From the NCBI RefSeq assembly GCF_004120195.1, contig NZ_SCHN01000007.1, forward strand, positions 124,001 to 188,000: a stretch of DNA of 64,000 bases, given 5' to 3'. The stretch is from Enterovibrio baiacu (GTDB taxonomy: Bacteria > Pseudomonadota > Gammaproteobacteria > Enterobacterales > Vibrionaceae). Under the pieces are notes generated by a model. The model was given only the letters and a program-made list of their open reading frames with translations, had not been told where the DNA came from and ran no database searches. Position 1 is the first letter of the stretch; every line of letters starts with the position of its first letter. Below, in pieces: positions 1 to 8,462 of this stretch. The translations under genes and the position numbers were made by a program.

Positions 1-887
1 AATTCAACATGGGCTGCACCCATGACGTAGACATTCGCGCCCGTCGGTTGGCCAAAACGTCCCCATCCGTCATGTTTTCCGTGAAGGGAAAAACGAATGG
101 CAGCGCGAGGAGGCATTAACGGATCTTCTCGCCCAATTTGGTGCTCAATGGTGAAATCAGCGTTGGGGAAGCCGGCACGTAACCCCAACCAAAACGCTTC
201 TACTGCAGACCAGGAATAACCTGATTCACCGCTTGGGTGTATGACGTGACAGGCGCGATCGTAATCTTCAGGAATACACGAGTATTCTGCGCTCATCATG
301 CGTTTGAGGGTTTCAACATAGGCTTCGCCCCAAATGTTGTCGTTACCTTTGCCAAGATAGGGGCCTAGGGTGTCTTGGTCTGGCGTAAAAGGTCGGTTGC
401 AGTTGCCTGCGCCGCCTTCGGCATGAATTTGATCGATGGCAAACTGTTTGGGGTCATGCCCAAGTTGCTTAACGATCGATCCTTGGTCTCGAATCAACCA
501 TTCATCATTAATTTGGTTATTAATGGCATGGCAATCGGCGATCACTTGGTAACACAGCGTTTTGCCGGTGGCTTTGCCAAATTGCCCATCACGGCTGTGT
601 GTGGCTTGTGACAAAATGCGGTGGGATGACAGCATGCCTTCTTCTGGTGTCCCTGACCAAATGACGTCTTCTCCCAGTAGTACCCGATCGGGTAATTCGT
701 TGAGCACGGAGCTGGTCTGGGCGATAACATCTTTGTTGCCGATAGAAATGCCTGCGGGTGTTCTCACCACAATGTCTGACGAGTAATAGTCGTGCAGTGA
801 GTGGATGTTTCTTCCTTCCCAGATCTCTTCCGTGATAGACAAAATGTAATCGGGGAAGTCAGTAAACTTACTATCAAAGCCTTTCAT
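1..887 (-). CDS. Double SnoaL/NTF2-like protein, 3' part outside window
   Basis: At least 295 residues are read on the minus strand from an ATG at 887-885; the frame stays open to the window edge, so the C-terminus is missing. I see two SnoaL-like (NTF2-fold) modules, roughly residues 10-145 and 165 to the end. The first closes with the pattern EWLIRDQGSIVKQLGHD, matching the NWV-D-L-QLGVD ending of the other SnoaL-like proteins in this island. The start overlaps the stop of the LacI gene as ATGA, so translation is probably coupled. SnoaL-type folds include cyclases, isomerases, hydrolases and binding proteins, so the reaction cannot be named. Its place in the operon suggests a role in catabolism of the imported substrate. 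Confidence 0.8.
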   Translation of the reverse strand, partial: MKGFDSKFTDFPDYILSITEEIWEGRNIHSLHDYYSSDIVVRTPAGISIGNKDVIAQTSSVLNELPDRVLLGEDVIWSGTPEEGMLSSHRILSQATHSRDGQFGKATGKTLCYQVIADCHAINNQINDEWLIRDQGSIVKQLGHDPKQFAIDQIHAEGGAGNCNRPFTPDQDTLGPYLGKGNDNIWGEAYVETLKRMMSAEYSCIPEDYDRACHVIHPSGESGYSWSAVEAFWLGLRAGFPNADFTIEHQIGREDPLMPPRAAIRFSLHGKHDGWGRFGQPTGANVYVMGAAHVE

Positions 888-1903
888 GATTTCCAACCTT
901 CCGGGATTTTTGCTGAGGTGCGTACAACCAGTGGAGAACCGATAGCAACTTTCTGTGGGGTATCGTTCTCATGACTGATTTGTTGCAAAAGGATGCGCAC
1001 CGTTTCGTTGACCATGATGTCGGCATGCTGGGCGAGGGTGGTGAGGCCGTAGCTTGGCCAACTTGCTGCGGGTACATCGTCATAGCCAACCACGGAAACG
1101 TCTTCCGGCACACGAAGGCCTAACTCAAACCGAAGGGTGTCCATGACAGCAAGCGCCATGTGGTCGTTGGCGACAAAAAGGGCATCGGGCGGATCTTCTT
1201 TAAACATGGCTTTGGTTGCCGCACTGGCTTGTGCCATATCGAACATGCCTTCGCCGCGTGAGTGCAGTTCTAATCCCGCTTGCTGCAAACCAGCTCTGAA
1301 CCCAATTTCTCGATCCCGCTGGGTTGATGTGCACTCAAGGCCGGCGATGTAGCTGATCTTCTTATGCCCACCCGCCACAAGAAACTCTGCCGCGGCCATG
1401 CCGCCACTAAAATTGTCAGAGGTCACGGAAGAGAATTCTCCCCCTTGTTGCGCGCGGTTAAAAAGCACAATAGGAACCCCAACAGAACGGCATCTCACTG
1501 CCAATTCTGAAGAAAGCTCTACGGATGCGGCAATGATCCCATCGACTTGGTAATCCAGAATCTCTTCAATGACTTCATCAACCACGCTGTCGACATTGTT
1601 CGCCATAAAGATCAGGACGTGATAACCCTCTTCTTGAAGCAAATTGGAGAGCTTTTCTAATGCGTCGGGGTAAAACTGATTGTTAAGGTAGGCAACAACA
1701 AGCCCAATCACGCGGCTTTTTCCTGACACCATCGCGCGAGCAAGTACATTTGGGCGATACCCTAATTCTTCTGCGGCCTTTTTGACTTTTTCGATGGTTT
1801 TCTTTGACGCTGAACCGCCGGGCGTAAATACACGGCTAACCGCGGATTGGCTTACGCCAGCGTGTTTTGCTACATCGGTTGACGTGATCTTATCGTTTGC
1901 CAT
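884..1903 (-). CDS. LacI-family transcriptional regulator
   Basis: 339 residues. Residues 1-50 form a LacI helix-turn-helix (TSTDVAKHAGVSQSAVSRVF) followed by the hinge region (RPNVLARAM). The rest is a periplasmic-binding-protein-like effector domain containing SVVGYDDVPAASWPSYGLTT, typical of sugar-responsive members. I chose the ATG at 1903 because it overlaps the SDR stop as TAATG; an earlier in-frame start at 1918 would add only five residues. The regulator lies inside the operon it probably controls, giving autoregulation. Two related operator candidates sit in the divergent promoter region (6764-6781 and 6918-6935). The effector is inferred to be the transported substrate or a breakdown product. 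Confidence 0.93.
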   Translation of the reverse strand: MANDKITSTDVAKHAGVSQSAVSRVFTPGGSASKKTIEKVKKAAEELGYRPNVLARAMVSGKSRVIGLVVAYLNNQFYPDALEKLSNLLQEEGYHVLIFMANNVDSVVDEVIEEILDYQVDGIIAASVELSSELAVRCRSVGVPIVLFNRAQQGGEFSSVTSDNFSGGMAAAEFLVAGGHKKISYIAGLECTSTQRDREIGFRAGLQQAGLELHSRGEGMFDMAQASAATKAMFKEDPPDALFVANDHMALAVMDTLRFELGLRVPEDVSVVGYDDVPAASWPSYGLTTLAQHADIMVNETVRILLQQISHENDTPQKVAIGSPLVVRTSAKIPEGWKS

Positions 1904-2673
1904 TATTCTGCTGTCCAACCTCCGTCTACTTTCAATGACGATCCCGTCACCATCCCCGATGCGCTGGAAGCGAGGTAAAGCACTGCGCCCATTAAATCTT
2001 CAACTTCACCCACGCGATTTAACTTAATGTTGCTTTCAAGCCAGGCTAATTTCTCAGGATCTGCGAAGGTGTTTGCGGTGAGTTCGGTTTTGATGAACGT
2101 AGGGCAAATCGTATTGACGCGAATGTTTTGTTTACCCCATTCAATCGCCATGGCCTTCGTAAAACCTTCAACCGCGTGTTTGCTGGCGCAATACACGGCA
2201 CGGTCAATACCGCCAACATGCGCCATTTGACTGGAGATGCAAATAAAACTGCCGGGTTTCTTCGCCTCCATCAGACGACGCGCAGCGAATTGGAAGAGGA
2301 AATACGCAGCTTTAACATTCAAATTGAAGACGCTATCGAAGTCAGCTTGTTGCGTGTCGAGCGCGGGTGAATGAATGGCGAGTCCAGCAGAATTTAAAAC
2401 AATGTCGTAAGGTTCTCGCGCATTCAGCGCCTGCTCAAGCGCATCAAGCTGGGTCACATCCAACACCAAAATATCGGATTGATAACCTTCTTGGTCAAAG
2501 GCGTCTTTTAGCGCCACTAATTTCTCTTCACGTCGCGCGACGAGGGTGACATGCGCCCCTGCTCTGGCGAGTGCGGTCGCGCATGCAAGTCCAATACCTG
2601 ATGACGCGCCGGATACAAGTGCGCGTTTGTTAAAGAGATCAAATGAGGGTGTGATTGGCAGCGATATGGTCAT
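1903..2673 (-). CDS. Short-chain dehydrogenase/reductase (SDR)
   Basis: 256 residues, the standard length of a classical SDR. The cofactor motif is SGASSGIGLACA near residue 20, the structural NSAG lies near residue 112, and the catalytic Ser-Tyr-Lys set is seen as ISSQ followed by YCASK. The C-terminus GSSLKVDGGWTAE is typical of sugar, polyol or hydroxy-acid dehydrogenases. It starts at an ATG overlapping the preceding stop (ATGA) with AAAGGAAAGG just upstream. It probably oxidises an alcohol group of the imported compound with NAD(P)+, before or after the HisD-type enzyme. Substrate unknown. Confidence 0.92.
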   Translation of the reverse strand: MTISLPITPSFDLFNKRALVSGASSGIGLACATALARAGAHVTLVARREEKLVALKDAFDQEGYQSDILVLDVTQLDALEQALNAREPYDIVLNSAGLAIHSPALDTQQADFDSVFNLNVKAAYFLFQFAARRLMEAKKPGSFICISSQMAHVGGIDRAVYCASKHAVEGFTKAMAIEWGKQNIRVNTICPTFIKTELTANTFADPEKLAWLESNIKLNRVGEVEDLMGAVLYLASSASGMVTGSSLKVDGGWTAE

Positions 2674-3725
2674 AGCCTTTCCTTTGGCAAAACGACGGGG
2701 CCCGTCGGTCTCGATGTATTGAATGCTTTTAGTCTCGCAAAAACATCGACCCCAAGTTGAGCATAAATGTCTAATAGATCGATAAGCACCCAGTTTTCTT
2801 TGATTTTCTCATCTTCGATGCGCCAGAAATCGAGACTGCGCAGGGTGATTTTCTTGTTTGTCGGCGCGATGCCGAGCCAGCCATCGGCGGACAAGGTTTG
2901 ACTCATGTTTGGCCAACCTGTCACCGCGACGTAGTTCTCTTGGGCAAAAAAATGCAGCGTGATGTTTTCATTGTCCAAGCCACGGTCGGGCATCGCGTTT
3001 AAAAAAGGAATTTGATGCCATTGGCGAAACCCTGAAAAACCGCGACATGTCCCGATTCCTGATGGGCCGTACCAGGTTAAATCTTCGTGCCACGCCTCGG
3101 GCAGCTTCATCACGTCAGGGCCACCTTGAGAGGGATGTCGTCCGAGGTTGTCGAGCATGCGGATGACAATATCAAGGCTGTCACTTCCGCTTAGCTCCCC
3201 ATTCATCGGTTTAAGGCCGTCGAGAGTGGCAGGGGCAGGCACCAAACCTTCGCGGCCCAGTGAGGGGGCCATGGGCCAAGCGTTGGCTTGTTTCATGACT
3301 TCAACGATGTCCCAAATTGCCTGTACCTCTTCGATGCCATTCTCTGAAACGCGATAAAACTCGTGATATCGCATGTGCACGAATTGGCCCGTTGGCGGAA
3401 TGTCTAAAAATGGTGCGATGAAGGTGCCACAGTAATACCCACAGCAACCAACCCAACGACTGTCTTGTTGGTCTTGCCCGCTGATGACAATGGTGTCTCT
3501 TCTTTCTGCATCAGGGATGGCGTCGACCAAAGCTCGATAGCTGGTGTTGATCCATGCACGCGCGCTAGGCTGCTCCCCAAAAGGATGACACATGTGAATA
3601 CGGGCGTTATCACTGAACATCTTTGATGCGATGTCATCGAGTTCAATGACATTCACACGCTGCTGGCTTTCTCGCCAGCGCGTCAGCATGTGCATCCATG
3701 TTGTAAGGTCAGCTGCCTGAGTCAT
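2670..3725 (-). CDS. Double SnoaL/NTF2-like protein
   Basis: 351 residues made of two SnoaL-like halves (about 15-170 and 190-345). Each half keeps an R/S-x-DFWR or RYHEFYRV strand followed by a closing segment; the second ends NWVLIDLLDIYAQLGVDVF, very close to the single-domain protein at 5102-5638 and to the double protein at 10386-11420. This indicates duplication of one ancestral module within the island. There is no signal peptide, so it is cytoplasmic. It starts a few bases after the HisD stop; a GTG at 3728 is an alternative start. Enzyme activity (ester cyclase, isomerase, dehydratase) is possible but unproven. Confidence 0.85.
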   Translation of the reverse strand: MTQAADLTTWMHMLTRWRESQQRVNVIELDDIASKMFSDNARIHMCHPFGEQPSARAWINTSYRALVDAIPDAERRDTIVISGQDQQDSRWVGCCGYYCGTFIAPFLDIPPTGQFVHMRYHEFYRVSENGIEEVQAIWDIVEVMKQANAWPMAPSLGREGLVPAPATLDGLKPMNGELSGSDSLDIVIRMLDNLGRHPSQGGPDVMKLPEAWHEDLTWYGPSGIGTCRGFSGFRQWHQIPFLNAMPDRGLDNENITLHFFAQENYVAVTGWPNMSQTLSADGWLGIAPTNKKITLRSLDFWRIEDEKIKENWVLIDLLDIYAQLGVDVFARLKAFNTSRPTGPVVLPKERL

Positions 3726-3731
3726 CACACG

Positions 3732-5048
3732 TTAACCCCGAGGCGCTGGTTGACCGTAAGGAACGTGTTTTTTCCCATAGCGTCTGACGCGCACGTTGCA
3801 TTGTTCTGCGTGGCCAACAAAGCCTTCTAGCATGCAAAGGCGAGAGCCATATTCACCGATGGTGGTTGCTGCTTCGTCGGTCGTGATTTTTTGATAGCTG
3901 TGGGTCTTTAAGTATTTACCTACCCAAAGCCCACCGGTATAACGCCCCGCTTTTTGTGTCGGTAGGGTATGGTTTGTACCGATCACTTTGTCGCCATTGG
4001 AGACGTTTGTGCGTGGGCCAAGGAATAGGCCGCCATAACAGGTCATGTTTTCAAGGAACCAGTCATCGCGATCTGTCATCACTTGAACATGCTCGTAGGC
4101 TTTCTCTTCTGATACCTCCAGCATCTCCTCATAGGTGTCGCAGAGGATGATTTCACCGTAATCCTCCCAACTGACCCTTGCGGTATCTGCAGTGGGCAGA
4201 ATTTTCAGTAAGCGGTCAATTTCAAGCAGTGTGTCGTTGGCAAGTTTCTCGCTATTGGTCACTAAAGCAGCTGGGGAGTTATAGCCGTGTTCTGCTTGTC
4301 CGAGTAAATCCGTCGCGCACATTTCCGCGTCAACGGTGTCATCTGCGATCACCATGGTTTCTGTCGGGCCTGCAAACAAATCAATGCCTACACGACCAAA
4401 CAGCTGACGTTTCGCTTCGGCAACGAATGCATTGCCAGGACCTACCAACAAATGCACGGGATCGATCGTTTCTGTTCCCAATGCCATCGCTCCTACCGCC
4501 TGAATACCCCCCAGTACGTAGATTTCGTCGGCGCCACCAAGGTGCATGGCGGCGACCACTGCCGGGTTCGGTTCGCCTTTAAAAGGTGGGGTGCAAGCAA
4601 TAACGCGAGGCACACCCGCAACTTTGGCTGTGGCGACGGACATGTGTGCAGAGGCAACCATGGGGAATTTGCCCCCCGGTACGTAACATCCCACGCTTTG
4701 AACGGGGATGTTCTTATGACCAAGGATCACGCCTGGTAGGGTTTCTACTTCAACGTCTGTCATTGAGTCGCGTTGAATCTTGGCAAAGTTGGTGACCTGT
4801 TCATTGGCAAAGCGAATGTCTGCCATGTCTTCTGGTGATACTTTTGCAATCAAGTCCGCAATATCTTGCTCGGAAAGAAGGAAGGACGCTGGTGCGTAAT
4901 TATCGAACTTTATCGCCAGTTCTCTGACTGCAGCATCCCCTTCATTTTCAATTTTCTTCAAGGTGTCCGAAACGATCTGAACGACTTTTTCGTTATCGCT
5001 GACTTTGTCTGATTCAGATTTGCCCGTTTTAAGGTACGTGATAGCCAT
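3732..5048 (-). CDS. Histidinol dehydrogenase-family enzyme, catabolic type
   Basis: 438 residues, full length for the HisD superfamily. Known HisD active-site positions are present: Q and H in GQAEHG, the E-H pair in KAYEHVQVM, the metal-ligand Asp in [13 protein letters not shown] and a C-terminal His in [10 protein letters not shown]. HisD-type enzymes oxidise a primary alcohol through an aldehyde to a carboxylate with two NAD+ and Zn2+. There are no other his genes here. It sits with a sugar-type ABC importer, an SDR and SnoaL-like proteins, so a catabolic role is inferred. The characterised catabolic relative is HpsN, (R)-2,3-dihydroxypropane-1-sulfonate 3-dehydrogenase. Whether this enzyme uses a sulfonate or another polyol cannot be told from sequence. 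Confidence 0.9.
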   Translation of the reverse strand: MAITYLKTGKSESDKVSDNEKVVQIVSDTLKKIENEGDAAVRELAIKFDNYAPASFLLSEQDIADLIAKVSPEDMADIRFANEQVTNFAKIQRDSMTDVEVETLPGVILGHKNIPVQSVGCYVPGGKFPMVASAHMSVATAKVAGVPRVIACTPPFKGEPNPAVVAAMHLGGADEIYVLGGIQAVGAMALGTETIDPVHLLVGPGNAFVAEAKRQLFGRVGIDLFAGPTETMVIADDTVDAEMCATDLLGQAEHGYNSPAALVTNSEKLANDTLLEIDRLLKILPTADTARVSWEDYGEIILCDTYEEMLEVSEEKAYEHVQVMTDRDDWFLENMTCYGGLFLGPRTNVSNGDKVIGTNHTLPTQKAGRYTGGLWVGKYLKTHSYQKITTDEAATTIGEYGSRLCMLEGFVGHAEQCNVRVRRYGKKHVPYGQPAPRG

Positions 5049-5101
5049 CTATGTGTTTCCTATTGAACGTGTTTCCCCATGAATGGAGCAAACGGAGCGA
5101 C

Positions 5102-5638
5102 TCAATGTGATTGAGAAGGGGTGGGTGGTGTTTTTTGGTCGTTGTCGAACGCTTCCCAGCCTTCGCCATCAAAAACATCAACCCCCAGTTGATGAAGAAC
5201 ATGAGGGAAATCAACCATCACCCAGTTATCGACGATTTTTCCCCCCTGAACTTTCCAAAAGTCCATATAGCGGATTTCAACCGTTTGGTTGGTGGGTTCG
5301 ATGCCCATGAATGTGCCCGTGTGTTTTGCAGTTTGGTGTCCAAATGCGGCGGCCCATTCACCCATGTAAAGCCGAGCTTCATCGACGCAAATTTTGTCTG
5401 AAAACGCCGCTTGAAATGGCTTCTGCCAATTGCGTTGAAAGGCCTCCAAACCCACTTTTGTTCCGCATCCTCGGTTGCCAAACCAGCGAAAACTCTCCGC
5501 GAAAAACTCTCCGATATCGCTTATTCGATGGTCGTTTAGCCCATCCACCATGGATTCGATAACGCGCCGTGTTTCGTCTGTTTGACGCATATCGGTTTCT
5601 TTGGTCAAACTCGCTTGCTCTGGCCGTGAGCCTTTCAT
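5102..5638 (-). CDS. Single-domain SnoaL/NTF2-like protein
   Basis: 178 residues, one SnoaL-like module preceded by about 20 polar residues. Diagnostic stretches are IRYMDFWKVQGGKI and NWVMVDFPHVLHQLGVDVF, shared with the second halves of the double proteins at 2670-3725 and 10386-11420. The start ATG overlaps the ATPase stop as ATGA; a second in-frame ATG (MRQTDE) would give a more typical N-terminus, but the overlap favours the longer form. A 53-base gap separates it from the HisD gene downstream. It is likely a cytoplasmic enzyme or binding protein of the same pathway. Confidence 0.85.
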   Translation of the reverse strand: MKGSRPEQASLTKETDMRQTDETRRVIESMVDGLNDHRISDIGEFFAESFRWFGNRGCGTKVGLEAFQRNWQKPFQAAFSDKICVDEARLYMGEWAAAFGHQTAKHTGTFMGIEPTNQTVEIRYMDFWKVQGGKIVDNWVMVDFPHVLHQLGVDVFDGEGWEAFDNDQKTPPTPSQSH

Positions 5639-6726
5639 TCTGGTTGGCTCCTGTTGTTGATACGCTCACCCGTTTTTGCATCAAAAAGGTGGCAAATTGA
5701 GGCAGGGATATTGGTTGAAAACACATCACCTATCTCAGTTGAATAGTCTTTGTCAGCTTTTACCGCGACCAAGGCATCATCCACTTTAACGGTGATCATG
5801 GTGGCTTCACCGAGCAGTTCTATGGAGAAAACATTGGCGTTGATGCCGCTGATTTCAGTGATGTCTGGTGAGCTACCTGCGGGATTGACCGTGGCATCTT
5901 CTGCGCGAAAACCAAGGGTGATATCCCCAGATAAAGAGGTATCTAATCCTCGAATCGTCATGTTTTCCGCGGTAAAGACGCCATCATGAATCTTGCCTTT
6001 CACAAGATTCATGGCAGGGGAGCCGATGAAGCTCGCCACAAACGTGTTCGCTGGGTAGTTGTATATTTCCGTCGGGGTGCCGACTTGCTGCACGTTTCCA
6101 GCACTCATCACGACAACACGATCTGCCAGTGTCATTGCTTCAATCTGATCATGCGTGACATAGATGGTGGTGATTTGCAGTTCGTGAGACAGGTTTTTAA
6201 TCTGGGCGCGCGTGGACACCCTGAGTTTTGCATCAAGGTTAGAGAGAGGCTCGTCCATCAAAAATACGTTGGGCTCGCGCACGATTGCACGCGCTAGTGC
6301 AACACGTTGGCGTTGTCCGCCAGAAAGATCAGCAGGGCGGCGGTGCAGAAAATCGGTCAGTTCGACCATTTTGGCTGCCCGCATGACTTTCTCATCATGC
6401 GTAGCGGGGTCGACATGTCTCACCTTGAGTGGAAAACGAATGTTTTCATATACCGTCATGTTGGGATAGAGCGCATAGCTTTGGAACACCATGGCGACAT
6501 CGCGATCCTTTGGTTCCAAATCATTCACCACTTTTCCACCAATAAGAATGTCGCCGCTGGTGGCATCTTCAAGGCCTGCAATCATTCGCATCGTGGTGCT
6601 CTTTCCACAGCCGGAAGGGCCAAGCAATACGAGAAACTCTTTGTCTGGAATGGTTAAGTCGAAATCTTTTACCCCGACGAAATCCCCCCATCGTTTGTCG
6701 ATATGACGTAATTGCACTTCTGCCAT
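5635..6726 (-). CDS. Sugar ABC transporter ATPase (MalK/UgpC type)
   Basis: 363 residues from an ATG at 6726 preceded by GGAGAG; the open frame reaches further upstream, but those extra residues are unlike the family. The motifs are Walker A GPSGCGKST (near residue 37), Q-loop VFQSYALYPNMTV, signature LSGGQRQR, Walker B FLMDEPLSNLD and H-loop YVTHD. The C-terminal third is a MalK-type TOBE/OB regulatory region. This subfamily powers CUT1 importers for oligosaccharides, polyols and glycerol-phosphates. It is divergently transcribed from the binding protein and permeases at 7168-10382, which it almost certainly energises. Confidence 0.95.
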   Translation of the reverse strand: MAEVQLRHIDKRWGDFVGVKDFDLTIPDKEFLVLLGPSGCGKSTTMRMIAGLEDATSGDILIGGKVVNDLEPKDRDVAMVFQSYALYPNMTVYENIRFPLKVRHVDPATHDEKVMRAAKMVELTDFLHRRPADLSGGQRQRVALARAIVREPNVFLMDEPLSNLDAKLRVSTRAQIKNLSHELQITTIYVTHDQIEAMTLADRVVVMSAGNVQQVGTPTEIYNYPANTFVASFIGSPAMNLVKGKIHDGVFTAENMTIRGLDTSLSGDITLGFRAEDATVNPAGSSPDITEISGINANVFSIELLGEATMITVKVDDALVAVKADKDYSTEIGDVFSTNIPASICHLFDAKTGERINNRSQPE

Positions 6727-6763
6727 GACTGCTCTCCATGTTCCGACACGGTGTGTGTTTGTG

Positions 6764-6781
6764 TGAATGGGTACGTATTCA
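6764..6781. promoter_or_regulatory. Candidate LacI-family operator 1
   Basis: TGAATGGGTACGTATTCA is an 18-bp palindrome with 7 of 9 positions paired around a GTAC centre. It begins 38 bases upstream of the ATPase start codon. The left half recurs at 6918-6935. It is inferred, not proven, to bind the LacI protein encoded at 884-1903. Confidence 0.45.
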
Positions 6782-6827
6782 AAATAAACAGCCAAATGCG
6801 CCTCAGCAAACATGCTTATGCTGTATG

Positions 6828-6843
6828 TTTGAGTGCGATCACA
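6828..6843. promoter_or_regulatory. CRP-like binding site
   Basis: TTTGAGTGCGATCACA matches TGTGA-N6-TCACA with one mismatch. It lies between two divergent sugar-transport operons, a usual position for cAMP-CRP control of carbon-source uptake. Confidence 0.5.
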
Positions 6844-6917
6844 TAAATATATTTGTATGTGTTTGAATCTCAAACTCAAGAAATTGTTGTTAATCAACTG
6901 CTTATCGAGAGCGTTAT

Positions 6918-6935
6918 TGAATGGGTATGTCAAAT
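6918..6935. promoter_or_regulatory. Candidate LacI-family operator 2
   Basis: TGAATGGGTATGTCAAAT shares the 13-base half TGAATGGGTAYGT with the palindrome at 6764-6781, 154 bp away. The spacing would allow two dimers to be joined by looping. It is weaker than site 1 because its right half is not symmetric. Confidence 0.35.
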
Positions 6936-7167
6936 AATTCCATATTAATCAATGACAAAGTGCGCGTGACAAATGTGTTAACGGCGGGTTAATGTGCTGG
7001 TTATTGCCACTTGCGAAGTTATCGATAAGGCATAATTATTTTTGCATACGTAATCAAAATGGAATCTTGTTGCTGTGGTCTTAGAAGGGATCTGGCTTCA
7101 AGTGTGTCGTACTTAGAGTGCTTGTTACTGTAAGACGAAAACCCTTCTTGTGAAGTTGGAGTGGAAA

Positions 7168-8412
7168 ATGAAAGTCAAACTGATAAGGACGTTTGCTGCG
7201 GGTTTGGTCACTTTGTTCAGCCAAACATTGAGCGCAGAACAAATAGATTGCGGTGTTGAAGCGGGGAATGTGAGCATTCTTTCCAATGATTTTCCTGCAT
7301 TGCACGCTGTCGCTGCCATGGCTGAAAGGTGTGCGACAGACAAGGTTGTTGTGACCAAAAACCAGTCTAAAGATCATCGAGACATTCAATCCGCCGCATT
7401 GAAGGCGAAACCCTCCAAGTACTCCACGGCCATTGTGTCGACAAGTTCAATCGTTCCGTTACTCAATGAGGGGTTGATTCAGCCCCTCGATGACTTAGTG
7501 GCGAAATATGGTCAGAGTTTGCAGCCCACGCAATTGATTAAAATTGATGGCAGCGTCATGGCGGTAGCCTTCATGGCCAATGCTCAGCACCTTTTTTATC
7601 GTAAAGACATCCTCGAAAAAGTCGGGGCGCAGCCGCCTAAAACCTATGACGAGCTGATTGCGACGGCGAAGAAGATACAAAAAGAAGGGCTGATGAAATA
7701 CCCCATCGCCTTAAACACCAAAACAGGCTGGAACCTTGGGGAAGAGTTCATCAATGTATTCAGTGCCACAGGGGCGGGTTTCTTTAAGCCTGGCAGTGCG
7801 ATACCTAACGTCAATAATGCGGAAGGGATAAAGGCGCTGAACACGCTGAAAGCACTGACGGCATTGTCTAATCCAGACTTTTTGACGTTTGATTCCAATA
7901 GCACACAAGCCCTTTGGGAAGACGGTAAAGTGGCCTTCGCCCTTATGTGGGGGTCGCGAGGCACTGCGATTCTGGATAATGAAGGGTCGACGCCTGAGGT
8001 TGTTGGCTCAACGGTATTAACCAACTCGCCAGCATTCAATGTGGATGGCACGCCGGGTGCGACCTTGTGGTGGGACGGTTGGACCATCGCCAGCAACCTG
8101 TCAGATCAAGATGCCGAAGCGACGTTCAAGGTGATGGTACAAGCGATTTCACCTGAAATGATGAAGGGAAACTCGGAAAAAGCCGTGTGGTTGATTGAAG
8201 GTTATCAACCGGATGCCTCAGCAATGGGTGTCATTCATACCGTGCAACAACAAGCTAACCCTTATCCGATGCTTCCTTATATGGGGCTTTTACATTCAGC
8301 GCTGGGCGCGGAGCTTCCTGACTTCCTTCTTGGCAATGAATCGGCAGAACAGGCGCTTAAAGATATCGAAGCTGCGTATATGACGTCTGCGCGTGAGCAG
8401 GGCTTCCTTTAA
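7168..8412 (+). CDS. Extracellular solute-binding protein, sugar-type ABC importer
   Basis: 414 residues from an ATG preceded by TGGAGTGG; a GTG at 7150 is in frame but poorly spaced. Residues 1-23 form a Sec signal peptide with a likely cut after LSA. There is no lipobox Cys, so the protein should be periplasmic. The mature part has the features of family 1 (MalE/UgpB-like) binding proteins: PLDDLVAKYGQ, FYRKDILEKVGAQPPKTYDEL, and an aromatic-rich TLWWDGWTIASN segment that probably lines the ligand pocket. It is the first gene of the plus-strand operon with the two permeases. Ligand unknown. Confidence 0.93.
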   Translation: MKVKLIRTFAAGLVTLFSQTLSAEQIDCGVEAGNVSILSNDFPALHAVAAMAERCATDKVVVTKNQSKDHRDIQSAALKAKPSKYSTAIVSTSSIVPLLNEGLIQPLDDLVAKYGQSLQPTQLIKIDGSVMAVAFMANAQHLFYRKDILEKVGAQPPKTYDELIATAKKIQKEGLMKYPIALNTKTGWNLGEEFINVFSATGAGFFKPGSAIPNVNNAEGIKALNTLKALTALSNPDFLTFDSNSTQALWEDGKVAFALMWGSRGTAILDNEGSTPEVVGSTVLTNSPAFNVDGTPGATLWWDGWTIASNLSDQDAEATFKVMVQAISPEMMKGNSEKAVWLIEGYQPDASAMGVIHTVQQQANPYPMLPYMGLLHSALGAELPDFLLGNESAEQALKDIEAAYMTSAREQGFL

Positions 8413-8462
8413 TTTTGTTGCCTCGTAGGAATCGGGGCTTCTAACGGCAAAGGAGTGGATCC

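Larger units (their letters stand above)
6727..7167. other. Divergent promoter region of the catabolic island
   Basis: This 441-base AT-rich interval separates the ATPase operon (minus) from the binding-protein operon (plus). I see no gene. It contains a CRP-like site at 6828-6843, two operator candidates sharing TGAATGGGTAYGT at 6764-6781 and 6918-6935, and a perfect 6-bp inverted repeat GTTTGA-ATC-TCAAAC at 6861-6875. No single pair of -35/-10 boxes stands out enough to assign. Confidence 0.7.

Noticed and set aside
3732-5048. HisD as part of histidine biosynthesis
   Set aside because: No other his gene is near, and the gene lies in an ABC importer/SDR/LacI operon with tight coupling, so a catabolic role fits better.
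6727-6933. N-terminal extension of the ABC ATPase reading frame
   Set aside because: The extra residues are unlike MalK proteins, and the ATG at 6726 has a good ribosome-binding site.
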